From the NCBI GenBank assembly GCA_038204465.1, contig JBBRCX010000010.1:1-64000 (forward strand): DNA of 64,000 nt, read 5' to 3'. The notes beneath the pieces are model-generated. The model was not told the origin of the DNA and made no database searches. It worked only from the letters and a program-made list of their open reading frames with translations. Each line of letters opens with the position of its first letter. Position 1 is the stretch's first letter. Made by a program: the position numbers and the translations under genes. Source of the stretch: JBBRCX01 sp038204465 (lineage in GTDB: Bacteria; Planctomycetota; Phycisphaerae; Tepidisphaerales; Tepidisphaeraceae). Shown here piece after piece: positions 43,608-52,183 of this stretch.

Positions 43608-45577
43608 GTCGACCTTCGCCGCGTACGTGGACTGTGCCGCTCATAAGCCTGGGGATCTGCGTGCTCGTTGCGGCCGCGTTCGTCACCTTTCGCTACGGGG
43701 GGAACCTGCAGTATTTCGAGCTGAAACTTTATGATGCCTGGTTGCGCTGGCAGCCCAAAGACGCGCGCCCTTCGCCGGTGGTTTTGATCGGCATTGACGA
43801 CCGCGACATCTGGGGCATGAAACATTCGCAGGTGAGCGATCACGAGCTGGCCTTGATGATCAACCGGCTCGAGGAGCTTGGTCCGAGCGCCATCGGAATC
43901 GATCTGGTTCGCGACATGCCCGTACCCGATCCCACCTGGGACAATGAGGGGCATAAGGGGTCGGACGAGCTGGCGACTGCACTAACAAAGCACACTAACG
44001 TCATCACGATCATGAAGCTGGCTGGGGACGGAATCGCCATCCCTCCGCCAGCGCCGCTGTCATTGGATTCCGAACAAGCGGGGTGCGGCGACGTCGTCGA
44101 GGACATCGACGGCACCGTCCGTCGTGGCATCTTGTCCATGGACGACAGCAGTGTAAAAAGCCCGATCCACTCCTTCAGTCTTCGGCTGGCCCAGTTAGCC
44201 TTGCGAAAGGACGGCATCTCGTTACGCAGTGATGACGACCGGACAAAAGAGACCCTTTACCTGGGTAAGGCGACCCTCGTCCCGTTCGAACCCAACTTCG
44301 GTGGCTACGTGGACGCCGACGCCGGAGGATTTACCTTTCTGCTGGACTACAAGAAGAAGGATCCTTTCAAGGAATTCTCGTGGACGCAGGTCTCAACCGG
44401 ACAGGTGATTGCCAACGACATCAAGGACAAGGTGGTGATCATTGGCAAGCGCTCGGAGGTCGACAAGGACTACTTCGACACCCCGATCAAGCGCGACGCT
44501 TTCGGCATGGACATCCACGGCGTCGCTGTCGATCAGTTGTTGCGCGGCGCTAAATTCGGGAGCCCGCCGATTCGCGCCTGGCCCCGCTGGGGCGAAAGCC
44601 TCTGGATCCTGCTCTGGAGCATCCTCGGCGGCGCCGTCGGCTTCGCCGTACGCTCGCCAATCCGGTTTTTTCTCTTCGTGTTTGGAGGCCTGCTGCTGCT
44701 TCCGCCGCTGGCGTTCGCCGCGTTTACCGGAGAGTGGTGGATCCCCGTCGTTCCCCCTGCCATGACCTGGTTTACCTCGGCGGCCTTCGTCACTTCGTAT
44801 GTTGGCTACCGCGAACGCGAGAACGTTTCAGCGCTGAAAACACTCTTCTCGATACACGTCGGCCCGGAGGTGATGGGTACGCTTTGGAGAGAACGCGATC
44901 GCTTTCTGGCAGGGGGCAAGCTCATCCCCCACCGGGTGATTGCTACGGTCCTTTTCACGGACATGAAGTCATTTGCCAGAGTCTCAGAAGGGGTGCCTGC
45001 TGATGCGCTGATGAGCTGGCTCAACGAGTACATGGAAACCATGTCGAAAGTAGTGGCCGATAACGGCGGAGTGGTGAATAAATACATCGGGGACTCCATC
45101 ATGGCGATCTTTGGCGTGCCCATCGCGCACACCACCACCAAAGAGCAAAGCGAGGATGCCTGCAAAGCAGTGAAGTGCGCAATTGAGATGAGGAAAAAGC
45201 TGGCGGTCCAGAATGTCCTGTGGAAAAATGACCAGTTTCCCACAACCGGGATGCGGATCGGCATCTACACCGGAGAACTGATCGCCGGAAGCCTGGGAAG
45301 CGCCCGACGCCTCGAATACACCGTCATCGGGAACACCGTAAACACCGCCTCGCGCCTCGAGGGCCACGGCAAGAACACACTCCTCGACCCGGAGATCTGC
45401 GGCAACGACTGCCGGATTCTGATCGGTGACGCCACTTACCGGCTTCTCAACGGCGACTTCGAGACTCGATCGCTGGGCAAGGTGACGCTTTCGGGAATGG
45501 ACCACCCAATCGAGATCTATGGAGTAGTCGGGTATGCCGCCGCAGCCCCGCAAGGGAACCCTATCGCGGCTTCCTGA
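43604..45577 (+). CDS. CHASE2-domain class III adenylate cyclase
   Basis: This 657-residue membrane protein has an N-terminal helix, an extracytoplasmic CHASE2 sensor domain (~35-330; LKLYDAWLRWQP, VLIGIDDRDI, GPSAIGIDLVRD), and transmembrane helices (ILLWSILGGAVGFAV, FFLFVFGGLLLLPPLAFAAF, then a third). A cyclase domain spans ~425-620. The metal aspartates are in LFTDMKSF and GDSIMAIFG. The substrate-choosing pair reads Lys (NKYIGD) and Thr (LEYTVIGN), as in cyanobacterial CyaC-type adenylate cyclases, and the transition-state Asn/Arg are in NTASRLEG. ATP-specific activity is therefore likely. The signal sensed by CHASE2 is unknown. Coupled to the CHAT gene upstream and 15 bases ahead of the DUF928 gene. 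Confidence 0.93.
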   Translation: MSRPSPRTWTVPLISLGICVLVAAAFVTFRYGGNLQYFELKLYDAWLRWQPKDARPSPVVLIGIDDRDIWGMKHSQVSDHELALMINRLEELGPSAIGIDLVRDMPVPDPTWDNEGHKGSDELATALTKHTNVITIMKLAGDGIAIPPPAPLSLDSEQAGCGDVVEDIDGTVRRGILSMDDSSVKSPIHSFSLRLAQLALRKDGISLRSDDDRTKETLYLGKATLVPFEPNFGGYVDADAGGFTFLLDYKKKDPFKEFSWTQVSTGQVIANDIKDKVVIIGKRSEVDKDYFDTPIKRDAFGMDIHGVAVDQLLRGAKFGSPPIRAWPRWGESLWILLWSILGGAVGFAVRSPIRFFLFVFGGLLLLPPLAFAAFTGEWWIPVVPPAMTWFTSAAFVTSYVGYRERENVSALKTLFSIHVGPEVMGTLWRERDRFLAGGKLIPHRVIATVLFTDMKSFARVSEGVPADALMSWLNEYMETMSKVVADNGGVVNKYIGDSIMAIFGVPIAHTTTKEQSEDACKAVKCAIEMRKKLAVQNVLWKNDQFPTTGMRIGIYTGELIAGSLGSARRLEYTVIGNTVNTASRLEGHGKNTLLDPEICGNDCRILIGDATYRLLNGDFETRSLGKVTLSGMDHPIEIYGVVGYAAAAPQGNPIAAS

Positions 45578-45592
45578 GAGGAATCGATACGA

Positions 45593-46402
45593 ATGAAAAA
45601 GACAGGAGTCGGGTTCAGCATGACGTTGGCCGCCTTCGCTCTGGCGGCACTTGCCATGGCGCAGGACGCGCCGAAGCAGCCTTCGTCCGCCAGTGCGACA
45701 ACCGCTCCCGCGCCGCCGCCGGTCGTCCCCGAGGCGCGCGCCACGACGCAGCCAACCCAGGTTTCATACGTCCTGCCGCGCCGCGGCGCACCGCGCAAGC
45801 GGAAGATCGGCGGCAGCCGCACCTCGGAAACTGAATCGATCACAATTGCAGCCTTGGCGCCGGATCACGAAGGCTTGACCACGAAGGCTCAGCCCTCATT
45901 GTTCTGGTACATCTCCAAGCCTACCGACAAGCCGGTGGAAATCGCGTTCACCCGCGGCGAGGAGATCGATCCCGTGTTGGAGTTTCGACTGGACCGGGTG
46001 AAAGAGGGCGGCGTGCAGCGTATCGACCTTTCCGCGCACAAAATCGAATTGCAACCGGGCGCAAGCTATGAATGGGTGGTGGCGATTGTCGTGGACAACG
46101 ATCGCCGCTCGAAGGACATCGTCACCAGCGCTTTCATTCGCCGCGTTTCATCGCCCCGATCACTTTCAACGGAGTTGGTACGTGCGGGCGAAGATTGGCA
46201 TCGAGCCGCCGCCGCCTATGCCAGCACGGCTGGGGACCCAAAGACCGAGCAGGGAATCTGGTATGACGCCATGGAAGTGCTTTGCAATTTGGCCGAGCAG
46301 CATCCCCCGGACGCCGCCGCACAGGCGGAACGGTCAGGGCTCCTCAGGCAGGTTGGCTTGAACGAGGCGGCGGACGCGCTGGCTCCGAGACGCGGAAGCT
46401 AA
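45593..46402 (+). CDS. DUF928 family exported protein
   Basis: This 269-residue protein has a signal peptide (MTLAAFALAALAMAQDA) and a Pro/Ala linker. The DUF928 domain then reads PRRGAPRKRKIGGSRT, ITIAALAPDHEGLTTKAQPSLFWYIS, and later KIELQPGASYEWVVAIVVDN and FIRRV. The strands followed by a C-terminal helical part (AMEVLCNLAEQHPPDAAAQ) match the cyanobacterial family, whose function is unknown. In cyanobacteria DUF928 genes often neighbour CHAT, CHASE2 and filamentous-hemagglutinin genes, as I recall it, and the same company is kept here. It is the third gene of the CHAT-cyclase operon and converges on tpsA. Confidence 0.85.
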   Translation: MKKTGVGFSMTLAAFALAALAMAQDAPKQPSSASATTAPAPPPVVPEARATTQPTQVSYVLPRRGAPRKRKIGGSRTSETESITIAALAPDHEGLTTKAQPSLFWYISKPTDKPVEIAFTRGEEIDPVLEFRLDRVKEGGVQRIDLSAHKIELQPGASYEWVVAIVVDNDRRSKDIVTSAFIRRVSSPRSLSTELVRAGEDWHRAAAAYASTAGDPKTEQGIWYDAMEVLCNLAEQHPPDAAAQAERSGLLRQVGLNEAADALAPRRGS

Positions 46403-46432
46403 GCCGCCGCAGGCTCACGTCATCTGCACAGA

Positions 46433-49400
46433 TCATCGCGACGCGCCGGCAGGCGCCGCGGGCGGCACATCCAATCCCGGCTCCAGCGCCCCGGGCTCCA
46501 GCGGCACTCCCCCGCCGCCGATCGACACGAAGCTGCTGACGTCACCGCCGAGATGCATCCCGCACAGTTCCTGCAGGCGCGCCCCCGGAGCCGCCAACGC
46601 CCCCGCCAGCATCGGCAGACCGGGCACGGCATCGGTGTAGGGGGCATCGATGCGAACCGTGCCAGGGGTTCCAAAGGCGGAACTGACGTCGACGAGGGTG
46701 TCTGTGGACTTCAGCAGGAACTGGGCGGTGATGTTGACATCACCGCCGTTGACCGTGCCGCCGTTGCCCATGCCCGTCGCGCTGGCAATGAGCTTGCTGT
46801 TTTCAATCGTTATCTCAGGCCGCGGCGAACTGATGTCAGCCTTTCGCGACCGCGACCGAGCTTTGCCCGTCCCCATCGGCGGCACGGGACCGATGTTCAA
46901 ATTCCCCCCATTGCCATTCAGGGATTGAGCGTTCAACTCGCTGTTCACAATGCGAATGGTCTGCGGCGCATTCAAAAAGATGTTTCCGCCATTGCCTTTT
47001 GCGAAGGCAATGATCTTTCCATCTTCGATGCGAATGTCGGAGGTAGCCTGGATGTCGATGCTGCGATGGTCGGAGGTACCGTCGCCGATGTTGGCGGAGT
47101 TCACGGCCGCGGTGCTTACGACCGCACCGCTGGTTTGTGTGAAGTGGGCCGCTGTAATCGCGACAAGGCCGGCGTCGCCACTACCATCGAACTCACCCGT
47201 GCTGGCACTCTCGATCCTGCCACCGTTGGAAAGCGTGAGATCGCCTGCTGCTATCCGAACGTTCCCGCCGGTCCCTTTCCCGGCGGTCTTCGCGGAGATG
47301 CCAGTGAGCGGCCCATCAATCGTCATTGCGCCCGGCGCGGTGACGAGGATGATGCCCGAGTTGCCTTCCGCGATGCTCGCAACGTCGATTCGAGAAGCCG
47401 TATCGAGCAACAGGCTGGTTGCCGCCTTGATTACGATCGAGCCGCCATTGCCCCTTCCGGCCGAATCCGCCGCGATGCGCGCGCCGTTGTGCAGGGAGAG
47501 CGTGCCGACATCGAGATGAACGTCGCCGGCCTTTCCCGTGCCTGCGGTCTCGGCGGAGATGCGGGTAAAGGACTGCCCATCCACCGCGTCGAGGGCCAGG
47601 TCGTTCTTGACAGTGAGCTGGATGTTTCCGCCGCGGCCCTCACGGTCCGTAGCTGCGCGAATGCGACCGCCCTGACGAAGCTCGATCGCATTCGCGGTGA
47701 TGTCGATATCGCCGGCGTTGCCGAGGGTCTTTCCGACGAGCTTGGGGTCAAGTTCCGCGCCGCGCTGCGCGGCGGCAACGATTCCGCCATCGTTTCTCAG
47801 TACAATACTACCGGGTCCGATACTGCCGGCTCCGATCGTGATCTTGCCGCCGTTGCCGTCGGTCTCCGTCGCGGTCGTAATCGACGAGTCATTGAGCACG
47901 GATAGCACGCCAACGTTCTGAAGCACAATGTTTCCGCCGTTTCCGTGCTTCACATTCGCGTCGATAAGAACTGGTGCACCGCTGTCGTCGATTTTTTGAG
48001 TCTTAGGCACGTTAAGGAAGGGGTCAGAAGCGGCACGCAAAGCGGTCGCGCGGGAGGTGCCAGCGGCGTCAATGGTCACCGCGCCTCCCGTCGAATCGAT
48101 GACGATGCTCCCTCCCTGGCCGCTTCCGTGCGTCGAGACGTCCACGGTAGCCCCCGCCAGGACACTGACGTTGTGCGCCGAAATTGTCGCGCTGCCGCCG
48201 TTGCCGCCTCTGATGTTGATATCCGATGGATCGTTGGTCAGACTGGTATCTGAGAAGATGCCGGTGGGGCCAGCGCCTTCTCGGCTCATCGAGAGCTCTT
48301 CGGTCGCCACAGTGATCGAGCCGGCGCTTCCCTGTGTCTGCGTCGATGTGGAAATTCTCGCGCCGTTCATCACCTGCAGATGGGAGGTATTTATATTGAT
48401 ACTGCCGGAGTTTCCCAAGTCCGTTATTTTCACGGGCCCCATGCTGCTTTCAGAGAAAATGCCAAATTGAGCAGTCGACGAGCCACCGCCATCAAGAAGG
48501 ATTGGACCCGAGTCGATGACAACAGATCCTGCAGAACCCTTTTCTTGCGTACTGGTATCGATCCGGCCTCTCAGCAGTTGTAGAGGGCCCGATAGCTGAA
48601 TATCGATTTGAGGCCCCGGAGCACGTTCCGTGGTTGGGTCGTCGGCTGTGGGATTCAACACCCGAGCGTCGATGCCCGCTGCCACGAGATTGAGCGAACT
48701 GCCGCGCATCGTGATCGAACGATTGCCAACACCCGAAATGTCAATCGCGGGGAGCGGCGTAATGTCGAAATTGGCAACTCTTGCAAAGTCGGACCGTAGT
48801 GTCACATAGCCTTGAATATTGATCTCACCCAACTTGGAGAAGGACTTCAGGCTGAGAAGGGAAGCAGGGTCCGAAGCGTCGAAGGCAACTTCACCGGGTG
48901 ACGCGGCAGCGATCAAATTGATCCTCCCGTCCGCGGAGCCAACACTGCCGCCTCGAATGCTCATCTTTCCACCCACGAGAGAGAGCACCTGCTGATCCTG
49001 CAACGTGATGTTCGCTCCCAACAGTGTCAGAGGAGCCGGAGTCTGGGCAAAGCCAAATGCAGCGGGTTTGGCGCCAGTGAGGATGTCATCAGCGGGCGAC
49101 GGCGTGGCGTGGAAGGATGCCCCGTCCAGCAACTTAATTTGCGATACCGTTCCCGCGAAAAACGAGCCGCCTTCGACCTTCATCGTCGAAGGGTTAAACT
49201 GCGTCGGCAGATCTAGCTGTGCGGTCGGACCGAAAATGATTCCCGCCGGATTGATGAGAAACAGATTTGCCGGGGAGAGTGCGAAGTAGACCGCGAGTCG
49301 ACCGTTGAGAAAGGAGCTGCTCCCCCCTGTCACGCGCGCCAGAATATTCTTCACGGGGTGACTGTCGACACTGTCGATGAATTCCGACGACGCGCCGAAG

Positions 49401-51187
49401 GTCAGTGACTCCGAAGCGGCCAGATCCAGCCGACTAAAGCTGAAGAAAAGATTTCCTTCGACGTAGCGACCCATGGTCTCATCGACGGCAAAGTCGGGGC
49501 CGCCAAGCGTGAGCGGCATCGGCGGCGTGCCGACGGGTCCGCGAATGCTCCCGTCCAGGACCACGGCGCCCGGCGCTGACGGTGGAACGACGCCGTTAAT
49601 CGTAACCGTTCCCGGAGTAGGCCCGACGCCCGCAAAGGTCGCACTAAAAATCTGGATCGGATCGATCGTGGCAAGCGTTCCAGAAGAAATGGAGATGTCT
49701 CCACCCTTTCCGGCACGCGTGTAAATCCTGTTGAGTGCGGGATCTGGCCCAGCGAGGTCCAGAGCGTTACGAATCCTGAGGTCAATCTTTCCGCCATCTC
49801 CCTGGTCCGTCTCGATAGACGAGATCTCGGCCGTCCCCGTCAGCCGGAGGCTATCGGCACTAACGACAATAGAACCGCCGATATGGGTGTCGTCAGGGAA
49901 ACTGCTGGCCGAGTGGATAGTAGCACCAGCGGTTCCACCCGCCAATAACATGGCCCCGGAGAGATTGAGAATAATGTCCCCTGATTTTGTACCCGAGGTC
50001 TCCGGTGAGATCTCCGATGAGATCTCGGCAGGACCGATCATTTGCAGCGATCGGGCGTCGATGCTGATCTTCCCGACCGACCCCTCCGGGTCTACGGCTT
50101 CGGAGCGGATGAAGGACATGCCCCTTCCGCCCGAGAGCAAGACGTCAAGAGCATGAATCCCAATGTCCCCCGCAGCGTTCGACCCGAGTGTCCCCGTGCG
50201 AATTGCGGAATTTCCCTGCAGGACCAGGTCTCCGCTGAGGTCAAGGTGGATGCCATGCGCCTCGACGTTCTTCTTTTTGAAGTTTGCGCTTTGGATCAGG
50301 GCATCACTCAGGGCGAGATTGCGCGCGCGGATATGTACGCCGGCGCCATCGTCGCCCTTGATTATCGCACCAGTAATGGCGGCATCCCCGAGAGCCGTCA
50401 GGCTCTCGACGAGCAGGTCGGAGTGCACGTCTGCCGGATCGTCAATCACCACCTCACCCGCGGCGCCTGCGCAGACGACGTTCACTTGATCGCCAAGCCG
50501 CCCGAACAGCTCGCCGCCATTCATTACGAAATTGCCGCCGATGATCGAAACCGACAGTTCCTGAGGTGACTCCTTTGGAATGTCTTGCTTCTTCGGAGTG
50601 CTTATCTCGCGCGGCCGCTCGATCGTGATTGGTGCCGGCGGTCGCGCGCCGAGAAACCCGAACGCGTTCGGACTCGCGGTGCTAAGCACCACGTCCGACG
50701 GACTTGGTGTTGAGTCGAAGAACCTCCCGTCGGCGAAACGGATGCGGTCGGCGGTAGTTACCGTGAATCTCCCGGCGACCTCCAAAGAGGAGCCTGGACC
50801 AAATATCGCCCCGGCGTTGTTGATGAGGTAGAAGTTCGCGGGGTGCCACACCTCGCCGCCGGTGTCGAGTCGTGAGCGGAGCGTGCCATCAATACGTGAG
50901 GCGGTGCCTCCCGTTACGCGTGCGAAGATGTTGCTGACGGACGGGGGCGCGACGAATGTGGCGGACTCCCCTTCGGGAATATCCAGCTGGCTGAAGCTGT
51001 GGAAAAGGTTGTCGCCGCTCCGCTTGCCCAGTTCGGCTCCGACGCGGTAATCACCCGCGACACGGGCAACGGGGCCACGGGCACCGAGTGAGCCGTCTGT
51101 AACCACTTCTCCGGGCGCTGTTCCGCACGTAACGCAGGCGGATACCGCGCACGTCATCCCGACGAGCCATACCATTTGCATACCCAT
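46433..51187 (-). CDS. Giant two-partner-secretion exoprotein (TpsA) with two TPS domains
   Basis: This 1584-residue protein has a signal peptide (MVWLVGMTCAVSACVTCGTA) and a TPS/filamentous-hemagglutinin N-terminal domain (~28-200): GDNLFHSFSQLDIPEG, NIFARVTGGTASRIDGTL, NFYLINNAGAIFGPGSSLEV. A second complete TPS domain lies at ~535-760: GNLFFSFSRLDLAASESLTF, NILARVTGGSSSFLNGRL, NLFLINPAGIIFGPTAQLDL. The rest is a long right-handed beta-helix of repeats such as GNGGSIVIKAATSLLLDTAS. No toxin, adhesin pocket or protease domain is evident at the C-terminus. It would be exported by the FhaC-like TpsB encoded at 56655-58298. AGGGG precedes the ATG. Confidence 0.88.
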   Translation of the reverse strand: MGMQMVWLVGMTCAVSACVTCGTAPGEVVTDGSLGARGPVARVAGDYRVGAELGKRSGDNLFHSFSQLDIPEGESATFVAPPSVSNIFARVTGGTASRIDGTLRSRLDTGGEVWHPANFYLINNAGAIFGPGSSLEVAGRFTVTTADRIRFADGRFFDSTPSPSDVVLSTASPNAFGFLGARPPAPITIERPREISTPKKQDIPKESPQELSVSIIGGNFVMNGGELFGRLGDQVNVVCAGAAGEVVIDDPADVHSDLLVESLTALGDAAITGAIIKGDDGAGVHIRARNLALSDALIQSANFKKKNVEAHGIHLDLSGDLVLQGNSAIRTGTLGSNAAGDIGIHALDVLLSGGRGMSFIRSEAVDPEGSVGKISIDARSLQMIGPAEISSEISPETSGTKSGDIILNLSGAMLLAGGTAGATIHSASSFPDDTHIGGSIVVSADSLRLTGTAEISSIETDQGDGGKIDLRIRNALDLAGPDPALNRIYTRAGKGGDISISSGTLATIDPIQIFSATFAGVGPTPGTVTINGVVPPSAPGAVVLDGSIRGPVGTPPMPLTLGGPDFAVDETMGRYVEGNLFFSFSRLDLAASESLTFGASSEFIDSVDSHPVKNILARVTGGSSSFLNGRLAVYFALSPANLFLINPAGIIFGPTAQLDLPTQFNPSTMKVEGGSFFAGTVSQIKLLDGASFHATPSPADDILTGAKPAAFGFAQTPAPLTLLGANITLQDQQVLSLVGGKMSIRGGSVGSADGRINLIAAASPGEVAFDASDPASLLSLKSFSKLGEINIQGYVTLRSDFARVANFDITPLPAIDISGVGNRSITMRGSSLNLVAAGIDARVLNPTADDPTTERAPGPQIDIQLSGPLQLLRGRIDTSTQEKGSAGSVVIDSGPILLDGGGSSTAQFGIFSESSMGPVKITDLGNSGSININTSHLQVMNGARISTSTQTQGSAGSITVATEELSMSREGAGPTGIFSDTSLTNDPSDINIRGGNGGSATISAHNVSVLAGATVDVSTHGSGQGGSIVIDSTGGAVTIDAAGTSRATALRAASDPFLNVPKTQKIDDSGAPVLIDANVKHGNGGNIVLQNVGVLSVLNDSSITTATETDGNGGKITIGAGSIGPGSIVLRNDGGIVAAAQRGAELDPKLVGKTLGNAGDIDITANAIELRQGGRIRAATDREGRGGNIQLTVKNDLALDAVDGQSFTRISAETAGTGKAGDVHLDVGTLSLHNGARIAADSAGRGNGGSIVIKAATSLLLDTASRIDVASIAEGNSGIILVTAPGAMTIDGPLTGISAKTAGKGTGGNVRIAAGDLTLSNGGRIESASTGEFDGSGDAGLVAITAAHFTQTSGAVVSTAAVNSANIGDGTSDHRSIDIQATSDIRIEDGKIIAFAKGNGGNIFLNAPQTIRIVNSELNAQSLNGNGGNLNIGPVPPMGTGKARSRSRKADISSPRPEITIENSKLIASATGMGNGGTVNGGDVNITAQFLLKSTDTLVDVSSAFGTPGTVRIDAPYTDAVPGLPMLAGALAAPGARLQELCGMHLGGDVSSFVSIGGGGVPLEPGALEPGLDVPPAAPAGASR

Positions 51188-51291
51188 GGCAAACCCCTGT
51201 CCGGAAATGCTGGCAGATGAAGTCTTGTCCCGACGCTACGTCATCTCGGCATCTTACCCAAAATGAGGTCGGATAAACCAAATTTTTGGCT

Positions 51292-51319
51292 TTGGTCCTA
51301 CAGACATCGCGAGTATCAT
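51292..51319 (+). promoter_or_regulatory. Possible promoter of gene at 51377
   Basis: TTGGTC (51292-51297) and TATCAT (51314-51319, five of six matches to the -10 consensus) are separated by 16 bases, about 58 bases before the next start codon. The -35 match is poor, so this is only suggestive. Confidence 0.3.
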
Positions 51320-51376
51320 TCCGTATCACTCGACGATGGGGCCGTCGAGGAACAAACACGTCTTGATGGAGGAGTC

Positions 51377-52090
51377 ATGAACTTGCGACTGATCGTTGCT
51401 GCGATTCTGTCAATGACCGTGGCAACCGCCGCTCAGGCTGGATCCGTAGCATTTCGGCTCGAATTCCGTTCGGTGCCCACGGCACAATTCGAGGTCCCGC
51501 AGCCCCAGATTAAGCTGATCGATACTTCCACTCAAAACGCGATTACATATTTTGAGATCGGCGTCGGCAATACCGCCGCCAACTACCATACGATTTACCA
51601 GACGATCCGCTCGTCAACGGCCATCGTCGTCACACCATCGCAGAGCACAGATGGCACCAAGAAGCATCCCTTAAGGGTCACGTCCGGGTCTACACCCGGT
51701 CACAGCAATTTCCTCGTCTACCAGTATTCCAATTTTCTCCCATCGCGGAGTGTTGCGGTCACCGTCGACTTAGATGCCGACAATCTCGGCCCAGATCCTT
51801 TGTTTGATCGAACGTTGTTTAACAACGGGACGGCGCCTAATGCCTCGTACGGAGTCAAGTTCTCAAACGGCATATTCCTAAGCGGCTCGTTGCCAGATCT
51901 GACGAAGAATACATCCGGCTTTTACAGCCTTTCCCGATCCCAGACCGTAAGCCTGACCGCGGCCGCCTCTCAAGGGTCCACCGCCATTCCGTTGCCCAAC
52001 GCCGTCTGGACCGGAGCGCCGATGCTCGCCATGCTGCCCGCGCTTCAGTTCTTACGGCGTCGTTGGGCGACAGCGTATCGCGTGAAGTAA
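51377..52090 (+). CDS. Exported protein with variant PEP-CTERM-like tail
   Basis: This 237-residue protein has a signal peptide (LIVAAILSMTVATAAQAG), a strand-rich body with no recognised family, and a C-terminal tail of the type PLP..W + hydrophobic helix + basic end (IPLPNAVWTGAPMLAMLPAL, then RRRW). That is the 'VPLP' flavour of PEP-CTERM-type sorting signals, different from the plain PEP form at 9-1403. GGAGGAG upstream gives a firm start at 51377. It lies in the gap between tpsA (divergent) and the kelch giant. The function is unknown. Confidence 0.75.
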   Translation: MNLRLIVAAILSMTVATAAQAGSVAFRLEFRSVPTAQFEVPQPQIKLIDTSTQNAITYFEIGVGNTAANYHTIYQTIRSSTAIVVTPSQSTDGTKKHPLRVTSGSTPGHSNFLVYQYSNFLPSRSVAVTVDLDADNLGPDPLFDRTLFNNGTAPNASYGVKFSNGIFLSGSLPDLTKNTSGFYSLSRSQTVSLTAAASQGSTAIPLPNAVWTGAPMLAMLPALQFLRRRWATAYRVK

Positions 52091-52183
52091 GGCACCTTCG
52101 GTCTGAGCCGCAACACCGTCTCTGCCAAAGCGCACGGGTTCAGCGGTTGCGTCGAAAGAAGGGCTTTTCGTTGGAGGGAACTG

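Noticed and set aside
46553..47905. Plus-strand frame of 450 codons opposite tpsA
   Set aside because: Mirror of the repetitive beta-helix of TpsA.
46433..51187. CRISPR- or tandem-repeat-like periodicity
   Set aside because: The repeats are degenerate beta-helix coils at the protein level; no direct repeat with constant unit and spacer exists in the DNA, here or elsewhere in the window.
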